The translations under genes were made by a program, and so were the position numbers. Below, in pieces: positions 39,117-50,818 of a stretch of DNA of 64,000 bases. A model generated the notes under the pieces. The model searched no databases. It worked only from the letters and a program-made list of their open reading frames with translations, and was not told the DNA's origin. The stretch's first letter is position 1; every line of letters begins with the position of its first letter. Source of the stretch: Prinia subflava (Eukaryota > Chordata > Aves > Passeriformes > Cisticolidae); contig NC_086248.1 of the NCBI RefSeq assembly GCF_021018805.1, positions 28,218,922 to 28,282,921 on the forward strand, written 5' to 3'.

Positions 39117-41505
39117 TTGACAGTTAATCTTATTCAAAAGAAATCAAATATGGCAGAGCAAAATGTAAGTAAATACCATTTTCTGAATTGAAAAAATATT
39201 GTGATAAGCACTGTAAGTGATTTATCCTGAGAGGGAAAGCATGGAAGACAGATCAACAGAGAGTATTGTAAAATTCCTTGCAGATCCTTTGTCTGATATA
39301 ATTTGTAAGCTGTTTACTAAAATATTAAACCTTTTTATCTTTGAAGATTAAAGACAGCCAAATTAGATTCTGGCACATAGACTTGTAGAGGAATTAGATA
39401 GCTTTGTTATTATAATGAGGTCAGAAATAATATTTCTTGGGTTTTGTGAATTGCTAATTTAATTCTTGAGAGCAATTTGCATTCAAGGACACTCTGCAGT
39501 TCCATTTTTTAGTGAAAACAATCAATATTTATTCTCTTTTTTTAAAATATTGCTTTCAAAATATACAACTACTTGGCTTGTAAACAACAACCCTCACTGG
39601 GGTTACCTACCAGCTGTGAGGCACGGGTGAGGAAAATTGATCAGTAACCTGGAAACGAAACACCATAATGTTCCTGTGAGAACTTATCATTAGGTCTAAT
39701 TTTGAAAGCTTTTTTGACTGTAAAACTGCTAGGCAAGTCATTGAAACATGAGATCTTCATTATTTGTTCTATAATATAAGCAGTGTTCACTTGGCTGTCA
39801 AGATTTTGAAATATACATTTGCTTGTCCCACCATAACTATAAGCAGACATGTAATTAGGAAGTTTTTTCAAATTAATATAGAGATAAGAGATGTTTTGTT
39901 CAGATGCATTTAATTGGAAAATTTCTTGGCTGTCTTCTCCCAGAAACCTCAGAGCTAGTAACCATCATGAAAATATGACCTAAGATACTCAAAAGAGTCA
40001 TCCAGAATGACAAAAGCCATTCTGCAACTAAAGTCTAAGTCAGATATTCTAGACTGTGTTTAATGGCACAAAACACTTGAGTTAGACAACTTAACAAGAC
40101 TTTTCAAATGCTAAATCCTCAAAAATTACTGAGAATGAGAATGATCAATAAACAACCATTATTCTCTCTCTTTCTCTCATAAATAATTGAAGTCAGTAAA
40201 GCCTAAACTGGTGGAAGACAATAGAAAATATAATAACAAAGACAGAAAAATACTTCAAGCAAACAAGATTTGCTATATGGTAAGGAATGGAGTTTTAACT
40301 TATAAGGGTATGGACCAGCTGGTGATCACCTTTTTTTAAATAAAAGGTTAAATGAAACATCAGATCCATGAATCACGAGTGAGAAGTCACTTAAAGCTGC
40401 TTATTTTACTGGCAATACAGTCTTACTCTCTAAATTACATCTCCCAGGCAGAGACTTAGCTGTGTAAATACCTAGCAACAAGTGCTTAAGCAGGCACTGA
40501 AACACTTCAGGTGTTCAGTTCCCAATGGGGCTGGAGGGTGTAAATCAGGTTCTGCAGGAAGATCACTGCCCTACAGGGGTGGTATGTGGGGGTCAGGCAT
40601 GACAAAGTTAGTGCTTAGACACCTCTGTGTCTTCTCTAGTATTTTGCTTGTTCCTATTTAAAACACTTCAGATTATGATTTCTCACCTTGGATTATCAGC
40701 TAATGTAGGACTTCTGCAATTCAGTCTGATTTTCCAATCTCTGTGTATTTGTTCTTTTCCTATATTCTTACAGTTTACCTTTTCAGAATAAGTTTTATCC
40801 TGTTGTCTGCCCTAGACTGGAATGTCTTCAAAAGGATATAAGCAATTGAAAACAGCTTTCATAATAGATGAAGGAGCCAAACTTTGGAAAATATAGGTAC
40901 TCCTTTGCCATACTAACTTCTGTACCTTGTAGGAGAATTTTAACTTCCTGTTATTTTCACATAGTTATGTGTCTCTGTGTCACAGCCAGATTCTGGTGAA
41001 ATCTACTTCAACCTTTTCCTTCAGGCATGCAGGTTATAATATTCTCTTTGATTTTAGTTTGATTTTAGTTAGAAAACAGTATGTATTACCAGATCAACTG
41101 GGATACCTTCAGTGATTTCACCTTTATTCCCTCAGAAGACTTTCAATATGCTGTAGCACAGCTCTTCTTTCTTTTATTTTGTTTTCTTCTGCTGTCTCCC
41201 TATAAAGTGTAATTTCATTTAATTCAAAATGTTCAAGCAAGTTCTCACACAGATAACCTAAGCAACATGTGGCATTTATCTAAATTATACAGAACAATGT
41301 TTCACTTTTCATGTATTCTAACTACTTTTTTTCCCTAATGCTACCCCAGTAACTCTAAATATATTGTCTAATAAAATGTCTTTACTGGCCACCTTTAACT
41401 TATGCAGCATGTTAACTCTACAGCTATAAGAGAATTATCTTGAGTTTGTGCATTTTTTTTCTGAACCACAAATTGTACATGAACCACGGAAGATATAGCT
41501 CTAAA
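39117..41505. other. AT-rich unique DNA, no gene seen
   Basis: No recognisable gene or element. A moderately GC-rich patch at 40440-40620 has an old-repeat look, but I cannot assign it. Confidence 0.5.
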
Positions 41506-41560
41506 GAAAAAAAAAAGGAAAAAAAAAAACAAAAAAAAAAACAAAAAAAAAAAAAAACAA
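41506..41560. repeat. A-rich tract
   Basis: Runs of 9-15 A interrupted by single C or GG. It lies just left of the LTR at 41.6 kb. Confidence 0.9.
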
Positions 41561-41589
41561 CCCAGAACAGACAAACAAAACATGATCCA

Positions 41590-42081
41590 TGCTGGTTTTG
41601 GCTGCGACAGAGCTCATTTTCTTTGTATCAGATTGTAAGGTGCCACGTTCTGGATGAGTCCTGGAAGCTGTGTTGATAACATGGGGATGTTTTATCTCTT
41701 GCTGAGCAGTGCTCTCAAAGCATCAAGGCTTTTTCTGCTTTTCTTCACCCCACCAGTGAGGAGGCTGGGGGTTATGCTCAGCTTATAAAGCTGGAGGAAG
41801 AAAAGGAAGAGGGGCACATTCAGAGTGATGGCAAGCGTAATAAAATCCTGCTTTCCTGAAAAATGGCTGAACTCCTGCCTGCCAATGAGAAGTCTCAATG
41901 TAATTTCTTTTTATGTTGTTGGGATTAAGTGAACAATTTTTGCTTTCCTTCTGAAACTTTCTTCATCTTCATTCATGAGTTTTCTCTCTTTTACCCTTCT
42001 GATTCCCTCCCCCATCACACTGTGTGGGAATGAGCCAGTAGCCATGTGGGGCTTAGCTGCCTTCCAAAGTTAACCCACAAC
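41590..42081 (+). mobile_element. LTR of an endogenous retrovirus
   Basis: The order of segments matches an LTR type common in bird genomes: CTGGTTTTGGCTG-CGACAGAG at the left (41592-41612), GTTGATAACATGGGGATGTTTT (about 41673-41694), TTGCTGAGCAGTGCT (41699-41713), GGAGGCTGGGGGTTATGCTCAGC-TATAAAGCTGG (about 41760-41793, including a TATAAA), CTGCTTTCCTGA (about 41848) and CTGAACTCCTGCCTGCCAATG (about 41867-41887). The typical end follows, with CTCCCCCATCACACTG and GTTAACCCACAACA. At about 490 bp it is complete or nearly so. The string AACATGAT occurs at both edges (41579-41586 and 42078-42085), but the exact duplication is unclear. Confidence 0.8.
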
Positions 42082-42559
42082 ATGATTTTAAGAAGAAGGA
42101 GTGGGGTCCAAGCGATGCCAGTACTTTTGATTTATCTATCCAGGGCTTTAAGCAGTGTTTTACAGAGAGTGAGAATAGGGAAAATAAACAGTTTCAGAAA
42201 ACCTCTGTGATGGATTTACTTTTATATGTCCTAGTGCCAGTGGATGGGGGGAAAAGCACCTTAAAGGAAGGGAGAAATCCAGAAGAAATCTGCTCTTTTC
42301 TGGAAGGGAGAAATAAACCATCTTTTTTAATGTCGGAGAACAGTCCAGAAAATTTCTGAAGAAAAAATTAAATCACAGTTAATCTTCATTTTCCCTTTCA
42401 CAGAAACACACCATGACTGTCCTCTAAGTTTTATAGAAGCATTTTGAATGTTCCCATAACGTCATCACAGTAATTTCCATACTGCTGAATGCAAGGCTTC
42501 AAGGACCAGTTCCTGGACCATGACCAAATGGCTTATACTAAATACTAGATGATGACTAA
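42082..42559. other. Unique DNA, no gene seen
   Basis: Nothing recognised between the LTR and the CR1 fragment. Confidence 0.5.
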
Positions 42560-42764
42560 GTTACTTCCCTGGACAGCTTCCACTTCTTCCACTGCTTCAC
42601 AAGAGAAATCTGTGGACATATCTTTTCTAAAATCAAATCTAAACCTCCCCTGATGCAAGTTGAGGCCATTTCTTCTCCTATCACTTGTTAATTTGGAGAA
42701 GAGAGCCCCAACTGCCTACAGGCTCCCTTCAGGCAGTTGTAGAGAACAATAAGAACCCCCTGAC
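42560..42764 (-). mobile_element. CR1 fragment, left half (split by LTR)
   Basis: Reverse-oriented CR1. The segment AAATCTAAACCTCCCCTGATGC (about 42636-42657) and the AGGCAGTTGTAGAGAACAATAAG stretch (42731-42753) are characteristic of avian CR1 3' regions. The sequence is cut at 42764 by the inserted LTR and resumes at 43091. Confidence 0.9.
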
Positions 42765-43090
42765 TGTCACCCTGGTTTTGAAGACTTTTTTAAGCCTTCT
42801 GTTATGTTCTTCATATTAGAGTCAGAAGTTTCACTTTATCACACTTTCTACTATAAACACTGGCCATGTTTTGCTAACTGTCTTTTATTGTTTACATATT
42901 TCTAGGTAGGAGAAAAAATGTGATTGACAGTTAGCTCGACCAACGTGGATTGAGAGGTGGAATTCCATCCTCCAATCCATGGACACCATGGGAAATGTAT
43001 AAAACTGGGTTTTGTAAATAAACTTGCTCTCTTTTCCTGCTTCGCTCACCAGCGTGTCCTCGTGTAGTTCTTCCCGTGTCCACTGTGACA
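42765..43090 (+). mobile_element. 326-bp solo LTR inserted in CR1, alpharetrovirus-like
   Basis: The termini are TGTCAC... and ...GTGACA, a perfect 6-bp inverted terminal repeat. The flanks CCTGAC (42759-42764 and 43091-43096) are a perfect 6-bp target duplication, and the CR1 text is continuous once the insert is removed. A TATAAAA box at 42998-43004 and an AATAAA signal at 43017-43022 set the plus orientation. Their close spacing implies a very short R region. Length, 6-bp duplication and short R are all like avian alpharetrovirus LTRs; that assignment is inference. No internal retroviral sequence remains. Confidence 0.92.
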
Positions 43091-43365
43091 CCTGACTCTC
43101 CTTTTCTCCGAGCTAAATCCCAGTTCCCTTGGCCACACCCCACAAGACTTGTGCTCTGAACCCTTTCTCAGCTTTGTTAGTCTGCTCTGGACTTGTTTCA
43201 GCACCTCAACATCTTTCTGGCAGTGAGGGGCCCAGAACTGGACACAGGAGGTGTGCCAAGGACAGAGGGACAATCCCTGCCCTGGTCCTGCTGGCCACAC
43301 TATTGCTGATACAGGCCAGGATGCCTTTGGCCTTCCTGGCCACCTGGGCACTCTGTTTAAGGTAG
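43091..43365 (-). mobile_element. CR1 fragment, right half (split by LTR)
   Basis: Continuation of the reverse-oriented CR1 after the target duplication, with AAGACTTGTGCTCTGAACCC (43144-43163), a CAGCACCTCAACATCTTTCTGGCAG stretch (43200-43224) and GATACAGGCCAGGATGCC (43308-43325). It ends near 43365 by 5' truncation. Confidence 0.93.
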
Positions 43366-46300
43366 TTTTTTGTTCCTATGCTTTTTCAGTTCAAATTGCT
43401 TGAAACAGCATGAAAAGTGTGTTGCAGGCCACCAGAGCTGTTTTTATAGCATAATAAAATGCATATGCTGGGTGCTCCAGCTGGTGTTACAGGGGTAGTA
43501 GAGCAGCACTAGTGCTAGCTCAGGCTAGTGATAGCTTTTCCTTTTTATTTTTTCCTTTTTATCTCTTTTTATTTTTTTTAACCAAATACAGAAACATCAC
43601 TAGTTCTTGTCTGTCAGAAAGCTAATTGTAATGATCTGTATGACAGCTGGGAGCAAGCTGACAATTAAGCAGGATGGACAGACAAGTGTTCAGTGCCTGA
43701 GTCTGCAGCCTGGTGAATGTAATTGTCACTGTAGACATCTACCATCTATCCCTGGATGATCTCTATACCCATCTACCTCTATCAAAATCAGCCATGTGGC
43801 ACCTGCCACCTCAATGGAACATACCTGCAGCGGGGGGGAATGCAGGCATCATTTCAAAAGTACATTTCCTATATAAATACTCTTTTCATGAAGTCTGAAA
43901 CTACAAGAATGTTGTAATTTAGTCTATACACACTGTACCTGTCATTCTTCAACAGATTTGTTCCTATTGATGTAAGATATGTCCAATTTAATCATCTGGA
44001 CCTGTTGGTGCCAAGGTGCACTTTGTTGCCACGTGATTTCTGAAATGCAGAAACATTTTCATGTGGCTATCACTTAGCAACTTGCTTTGAAGTCCTTCCC
44101 ATTAACCCCAAGGAGAACAGGGCCGGGAAATGTTTTAGGAGTTTCATCTTTTTTTCAGGTGCCTATCAGTGACAGTTTTAGATAGAAGAAATGTTCCCAG
44201 GAAAGCTTTTTCATTCAAGAGCTCAACGTTTTTTGTTCTTCCCTCAACAAAAAATGAACTCTGCAAGCTGTAGGCTATGTTTATTTATGCTATAGCACCC
44301 CTGGGCTACACAGCCAGTGTAGCAAATTTATGCCACATGTGGAAGCAAACATGAGAATCTTCACTAACATTGTAACAAGAATTTTTCACCTGGAATGGCA
44401 AGCTTGATTAAAATGTGTACTATGACTGCTTTTCAGTGTTAGCTACTCATCTGTCATCAACTTTCAAGCAAAAGGATGGAGAATCAGAGAAACAGACTTA
44501 AGCAGATTTGTTCACACAGACTTTTAATGAAAGCACATTCATCTGTAGCAAGCTTTAAGTGGTAAGAAAACAGCTCAGTTTTATTAAAGCAAAATCCAAA
44601 TGCCTCTGTGATGGTGAAAGTATAATAAGCAAGGTTATATGAATTTTCCACATGCCAGAAGGACAAAATATATTTTAAAAAATCTGTTAATAATTATTCA
44701 ACAATGATTTTTAAAGTGTTAAATTAAATAACCCTACAGATGGGTTTCATCAGGGAAGGTTTTCTCTACTTACTGTAGAAGTGTTCTGTATATTTTTTGC
44801 AAATATGGGTATGATCACATGAATGAATGGTTGTATTTCCAAGGCTTAACAAATTACTGCCTAGAAACTGAGACAGTTGACCACATTCTTGATCTTAATC
44901 AATAGCAATTATGAGTCACATTTATTTGCCTCCATTGTATTTCATTACATTGTGTAAGAGCAAAAGAAGTCTTGAGATTTTAAATGCACATGCAATAAAA
45001 TGAAGAAAAAGAAAAGCCTCATCTTATGAAAGAGATACAGCATTTATTGGGCTAAGATGAATAACCAGCTTAAAACCCCACATTTTACATCTAACAATAG
45101 CTTTTGTTTATTTAAACTCTTAAAAATATTTAGTCAACATGTCTTTCAAAAGCTTGACAAATTAATGTGTTCTACTATTAAGTAAGATTCATATGTTAGA
45201 GTGGGTCTAAACTTTGAAAAGGATTTATTTTACTTCCTTGTGTAGTACATAGTATTTTTAATAGGGTTGTATATCTTCTGAATATAGAAAAATTAGAAAA
45301 TGGCAAAACCAGTAGGTGATTGTTCTATTATTTTCTCCAAGTCAACAAAACAATATAATGTAATGTCTGATAATGAGGAAAAAATATATCTCTCATGTTT
45401 AAGCTTTAAAATTGTTCTGTGATAACATACACAAAAACGATGAAAAAGCTTGAATATGAAAGCATATTTTGACTACATGTTTAACTGAAACCAGAGAAAA
45501 CCCCTGCCTACCAGCTTCAAACATCTATTCAAAGAGATATGATTTTCTTCAGTAAGTGGTGAATAACTACCAGAATTTTAAAAGGCAATATCTAAGTCAA
45601 ATATGTAGTTGTATACATTATTTATGAAAATATTTTATCTGACATTTAGGGATCTCTTAGTACAATGACTGTAGAACATGGGAAGGAAGAAATCATTTCT
45701 ACTGGAGGTTTTCCTATCAAGATCACTAAAACTTTAAGTATAATTTCAAAGACCTTCACCTTGCAGAAACTATTCTCAACTATTTTTATGAAAAGGGCCT
45801 TAGCCATAAAGATTTTATGGCACTTACAGGCCTATTAGGTCTGTGACTTGCATGGAAATCTTGTATTTATTTTTACTTAAAAATTGCCATTGATCAACAG
45901 TATTTTCAACATATTGTGGCACATTCAGTCAGAAGTCAGAGACAAGACTAAGCAGACCAATAGGGCATATGCATTCTGAAGGAAAAGTTATCTGTATAAA
46001 AGGAAGTTCTTATCAAACCAGAAGGCTAAAGGCCTCACTGTACTTGGACTAGACCTTTTAGCATCTGACACACATCTTCAAATCACATTCCTTTCTCTTC
46101 AAATGGTGCAACATGTATGCTTCATTTTTGCATCAGTTGCATCAGAATATGTCACCCTTCTTTTATTCCTTCACCACAGCTTTTAAAATTATTCTTTTAG
46201 CATGGACTTTTTAATATAATTTTGTACACAGCTCAGAATTATGTTCCTTCTGTACCACTGCCTGCTCTTTTTAAAGGTCATTTTTCTATACAGTGGTATC

Positions 46301-46689
46301 ATATGTAACTTGCTTATTATTTTGCTATCATGCTTGTTTTGCAATCATTCTCTTGAGCTACTTAACAATTTGGCTGCCTGAAATTTTGGAATTCTCCTGT
46401 GTCAAAAGCAAGTTTTCAGAACATGCTTTGAGCATGTTTTGAGCAATCTCTATGGTATGGGCAGGATCTCCACTGTGTTCTGTGGTGGTCCCTCTGCAGC
46501 CAGGTGCTGACTACTTTTCAGAACTTCAGAAGAATTTGTAGTCAGCCAATGTAACCTCATTTCTGCCACTTTGTGCTGTAGTAGGAAGCTGAAAGTGGCA
46601 AAATAAAAACAGTAAATAATACTTTAACTGGAAGCATCTAGACCACTGGGGCTTTGGCAGGACTTTTACTTTCTTATGAAGCTTTTGAA
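43366..46689. other. AT-rich unique DNA, no gene seen
   Basis: About 3.3 kb without a recognisable gene, RNA or repeat. CT-rich and T-rich string near 43535-43580. Confidence 0.55.
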
Positions 46690-47552
46690 ATTCATGTGGT
46701 AAGATTCATCATCAAAGAAGGTGAAAAGGAGATGGGCAGCATCTTGTCTGAGACTCAACAGCTTGAAGAACACTCACTATCATAGTAAATGCAACCTCTG
46801 GAGAAAAAGATGGAATCTGGTGGCTTCTGGTACCAAAAGGAGGGCTCCTCTGGGTTTACAGATGCAAAATAGGTTCACACTCTTCAAAGTTGAAGAGATA
46901 ACAGATGTAGCTGCAAGAAAAGAACCTGGTTCACGTAAGTCTAAATCATGAAGACAACCAGGAAGTAATGGTGAGTCATTGTTACAGGTGACCTCCTGCT
47001 GCAGGGGAAAGAGACATGAAAATGTCAACCAAACCAACAATCTAGAGAGGTTTTCTGCCCACCAGGGCCCAGGATCCTGGATGTTTTGGGAGGACTATCA
47101 AAGGTATCTTTCTGACTATCCCAGAAATAGTTTCCTGTCCAAATACTCAGGATGCTGATGTGCTTGTACAGTAACATATTCAATTATGGGGAACAGGTGA
47201 TGAGTTAAAGACCTTTGCACAGATGCAGTGCTTTGATCTTATTGAGACTGGGGGAATATGGTGAGATGGCACCTGTGACTAGTGTTGCAATGGAGGGATA
47301 CGGTCTCTTTAGGAATGACAATGTTTTACTACCCTGTTATCTGCTGGAGGGACAACACAGCTGGACATAGGCGGTCTAATATATTTCTGAAATGCATCAG
47401 TGATAACTTCCTCCTCAAAGCTGAGGAGAGGTGGTCTGCTGGTTCTCATATCCCCAGCAAGGAGGAACTTGTTGGGGTGTGGAGGTGAAAGGCAACCTTG
47501 GCTGCTATGGCCTTGATAAGGTTCCTCAGGGCAGAGAGGAGGTGAAAAGCAA
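46690..47552 (+). mobile_element. CR1, 5' segment (split by LTR-like insert)
   Basis: Plus-strand CR1. From about 46960 the text follows the region upstream of the endonuclease: CCAGGAAGTAATGGTGAGTCATTG (46959-46982) and then the CCCAGGATCCTGGATGTTTTGGGAGG stretch (47067-47092). From 47286 it follows ORF2, with ATGGAGGGATACGGTCTCTTTAGG (about 47290-47313) and CTGCTGGAGGGACAACACAGCTGG (47341-47364). Between those last two, most of the endonuclease is missing, so there is an internal deletion near 47325-47340. The left edge is uncertain. Confidence 0.8.
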
Positions 47553-47968
47553 TGTTGAGCCAGGGCACACGTGACTTGGAGACCACTCCAGCCAGGAATG
47601 TGTGTGGCAAAATAGAGGGATGGGTCAGTCAGGTTCTCTGAAACAGAAGAGCTTTACTGGTCAAAATAATGAACTAGGAGAAGCTGCATGAAGTATAGGA
47701 TCGACGCTGAGGAACCCAGGAAAGGGGAAAACATAACATAACCCTATAAAATAATAGGGTGGGTCCAAGGGCAAGGGTCCAATCAGAAACTTGAACTAGC
47801 AACATAACCATATTTGTAAAACATAACTGACCATTCATAAAAACATGATCTTATTTAGAATAGCTTCATTAACATACAGACTCCCATGAACCCTTCCTAC
47901 TCACCACAAATAGAAAGGGGTTTCCCATGGCCTTAGGTTTATGGTTGCTTCAGCTTGGCCAGCTCCCA
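47553..47968 (-). mobile_element. 416-bp solo LTR-like insert inside CR1
   Basis: The CR1 text breaks at 47552 and resumes at 47969 on either side of a duplicated AAGCAA (47547-47552 and 47969-47974). The insert starts TG (TGTTGAGC) and ends CA (GCTCCCA), as LTRs do. On the minus strand it has an inverted CCAAT-type string (GATTGG), a TATTTTATAG box, then AGTAAAGC in the place of a polyadenylation signal, which would make minus the sense strand. A 6-bp duplication suits class II ERVs. The family is not recognised. Confidence 0.75.
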
Positions 47969-48155
47969 AAGCAAGATCAAACCATGAACTTCAGGAGGGT
48001 AGATCTGGGCTTCCTCAGAGATCTGCTTGGCAGACTCCTGTGGGATAAGCCCCTGGAGGGAAGGGGAACTCTAGAAAACTACCTAGGTTCCTATTCAAGG
48101 ATCGTCTCATCCAAGCTTGAGTACTCTATTCTAAAAAATACGGTCAGGCAAAAAT

Positions 48156-49087
48156 GTGAGAATGCCTGTCTGGATGAAAAAAGAGACCACAGGGAAATGT
48201 TGGAGTGAGAAAGACATCAGTGAATACTTAAGCAAAACGAATACACCTAACCACACAGGTCTTGATGGGATGCACCCACAAGTACTGAAGGAACTGGGAG
48301 ATGTCATTGCAAAGCCATTCTTTACAGTTTTTTATTAATTGCGGCAACAGGGAGTTCTACCTGGAGGAAAGCAAATGCCACTCCTAAGTTTAAGGAGGCA
48401 CAGGCAGACACAAGTCCATTTCACCTCAATGCTTGTAAAGGTGATGGAACAACTAATCCTGAAAACCATTTCTAGGTCCATTAAAGACAAGAAAATCAGC
48501 AGGAGTGTCAGGAGTACATTAAGGGAAAATAATCCTTTATCAACTTGTTGAACCTCCACAATGAAATGATTGGCCTGGTAAACAAGGGGAGGGTAGTGAA
48601 TATTGCCTGCCTGGACTTCAGGAAGGCCTTTGACACAATCTCCCTTGTATATAAGGATCACAAGATCCTTATATACAAGATGTTGCTGTAGGAACTGGAT
48701 AAGCAGACAGAGAGGTGAGTTATTAACTGCTTGAATGGCAAAGCTCAGAGCATGGTGATCAGTGACAGAAGTGTCATTGGAGTCCAGTTAATAGCAGTGT
48801 ACCTCTGGGGTCAATACTGGCTCAATTTTTTCTCAGAATCTTAATTATGTGTATGAGGGAGCAACTATACCCTCAGCAGTTTGGAAAATGACACAAAAAT
48901 GGGAGGACTGTCTGATATGCCAGAGTATTCTGCTGCCATCCAGAGGAATCTCAACAGGTTAGAGAAATGGGCTGACAGGAACCTCATAAATTTTGACAAG
49001 AAAAGGCACAAAATCCACAAAAACCCAGGGTTGTGCAACTTCCTTTCACCCAGCTGGAATTCAGCCTTCCAGCAAAAGACCCAGTGA
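48156..49087 (+). pseudogene. CR1 ORF2 reverse-transcriptase remains, broken
   Basis: Pieces of the CR1 reverse transcriptase appear in different frames. At 48260-48316 the translation has GLDGMHPQVLKELGDVIAKP, the start of the domain. At about 48602-48643 it reads IACLDFRKAFDTIS, which contains the first catalytic aspartate (LDF). At 48890-48990 it has IQRNLNRLEKWADRNLINF, part of the thumb. Frameshifts and stops separate all three, the later FADD catalytic box is not recognisable, and a palindrome (48644-48679) interrupts the text straight after the FDTIS motif. Non-functional. Confidence 0.87.
48644..48679. repeat. Perfect 16-bp hairpin within CR1
   Basis: Arms 48644-48659 and 48664-48679 are exact reverse complements with a 4-bp spacer (ACAA). 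It lies exactly after the conserved FDTIS-coding stretch, where CR1 normally has no such inverted repeat. Confidence 0.95.
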
Positions 49088-49843
49088 CTGACAGACACCA
49101 ATTTGAATGTGAGCCAGCACTGTGCCCTTGCAACAAAGAAGGTTATCCTGGTCTTCATTAGGCATATATTGACAGCAGGCACAGTGAGATGATTCTTGCC
49201 CTCTGTTTACTGGTGAGGCCTCGCTTGGGGTGCTGTGACCGGTTCCAGGCTCTTCAGTATGAGACCAAACAAGGGACCACAGAGATGTCTAAGGTACTGG
49301 AGCACCTCATCTATGCCAAAAGACTGAGAGAGCTGGCACTGTTCAGCCTAGGGAGAGAAGGTTCAGAGGGATCTCATCATTGTATATGAATGAGTAAAGG
49401 GGGCCAAAGGGGATGGAGCCAGGCTCTTTTCAGTGGTGCCTAGTGATACCACCAGAGGCAACAGGTAAGAACTGGAACACAGGAGCTGATGTCTGAACAT
49501 CAGAGAATACTTTTTTACTGTGAGAGTAGCTGAGAAATAGCACAGGTTGCCCAGAGAGGCTGTGGAGTGTGCATCCATGGAGATATTCAAAGGACATCTG
49601 GACATGGTTCCTGGCAGCTAGCTCTGGTCCCACTAGATCAGTCTGGGTGGTTGGGACAGAGGTACTTCCAAACCAAATCAATTCATAATTCCTTGATAAG
49701 TCCTTCTTCATTCATTCTACCTGTTTAGATAAGACTACTGTCTCACACCTCAGAGACACAAGCCTGGCCACAAACTTGGATTATGACAGCTGGTAGAATA
49801 CCTGGTGGCTTTTAAAAAACTCTTTGTAGATGCTTTTTCACAG

Positions 49844-49900
49844 AAAAACAAACAAACAAACAAACAAAACAAAATAAAACAAAACAAACAAACAAAAAAC
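49844..49900. repeat. (CAAA)n-type microsatellite
   Basis: AAAC and AAAAC units with a few slips; A-rich throughout. Confidence 0.93.
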
Positions 49901-50649
49901 CCCCCTTAATTCAGTGGACATCTGTCATTTGGTAAGTTAAAGCAGCACATACTCTTCTTTCTCAAATACCTCACCAGGTCCTAACAATGGCTAACCCTTT
50001 TGTCTATAAAGATGTTCTTGGCAGGACATATCTGTATCCCTGCCAAGTACACTATGATCTAGTAGCTCACCTGAGCTTCTCCAGACGGTTACTCTTTAAC
50101 TTATCAATCAAAAAAAGTCAGATTGCTCTTAATGGGGGCATAGCCATTTCCTCTTAGCAAAATATTCCATCTTCTCTCATTTACTCAAATTATAGCTTCA
50201 CCATAAATCAGCACAATTAAGGCACTTGTTTTCTTCTTTTTGTTATTTAAAGCAGATGGATTTTTGCTATAATGACTTGCAACACTTTTTATTTTTAATT
50301 TATTTTCCGTTCCCTGGTATTCCTGCTGGGTGCTCCTTCATCCTGCAGGAGTTCTGAAAACAATACAGCAAAAGGTAGCATGTGCAGACCCACAGGGCAC
50401 TAGAGATTACAAAGAATTCCTGCTTTATATTTCAACATAGGAAGAAAAATTTATACTGGTAAAAACCCATGAGATGGTTTTGCACTTTTGGAAGAATGAA
50501 GACGTACTCAACAGTCACAATTTGGCTCCATCTATTAAGATATAGAAATGTTTGCAGCTGGCCATGGCAATGTATTACTGTCATTACATCTAGCATTTCT
50601 AGTACCTCTCAGACTGTACCTTTCCTTGCAAATATTCTGGGAGTTGAGC
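49901..50649. other. Unique DNA, no gene seen
   Basis: No recognisable gene or element. Confidence 0.5.
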
Positions 50650-50818
50650 CTTACAACATCCTCATAAATCATGCAAATATCTCATTTGAAAGATGAACAA
50701 CCTTAGGCACAGAGCTCTCAAATGATTTGCCCAAAGTCACACAACAAGTTAGTACCAGAGAATAAAACCTAGGAATATTGATTCTCAATTTTGTATTCTA
50801 GCCACTAAACTCACTCTT
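50650..50818 (-). mobile_element. MIR SINE, ancient tRNA-derived element
   Basis: Read in reverse, the copy follows the MIR layout. It has a tail resembling CTTACAACATCCTCATAAAT (50651-50670) and a GATGAAC...TAGGCACAGAG segment (about 50690-50714). The core GCCCAAAGTCACACAACAA (50729-50747) matches the reverse of the MIR core. Last comes a TTCTAGCCACTAAACTCACT end (about 50797-50816). MIR spread before birds and mammals split, so the copy is very old; by eye roughly two thirds of positions agree with the MIR consensus I remember. Confidence 0.75.

Larger units (their letters stand above)
47969..49695 (+). mobile_element. CR1, 3' segment
   Basis: Resumes the CR1 of 46690-47552. Recognisable in order: TGAACTTCAGGAGGGTAGATCTGG (about 47985-48008), GATAAGCCCCTGGAGGGAAGGGG (48043-48065), the reverse-transcriptase region (48240-49100), and the 3' part with GTTGCCCAGAGAGGCTGTGGAG (about 49546-49567). 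A decayed 3' end follows near 49695. Together with the 5' piece this is the longest transposon copy in the window. Confidence 0.93.

Noticed and set aside
41506..41560. A-rich tract as a retrogene tail
   Set aside because: Interrupted by C and G and not preceded by coding sequence; a simple repeat is enough to explain it.
43129..43365. Frames of 78-101 codons at 43.0-43.4 kb as genes
   Set aside because: They overlap the CR1 fragment and the nested LTR and translate non-coding or antisense CR1 sequence.
48156..49390. Functional CR1 ORF2 in the 46.7-49.7 kb copy
   Set aside because: The endonuclease is largely deleted, an LTR-like insert interrupts the element, and the reverse transcriptase is in several frames.
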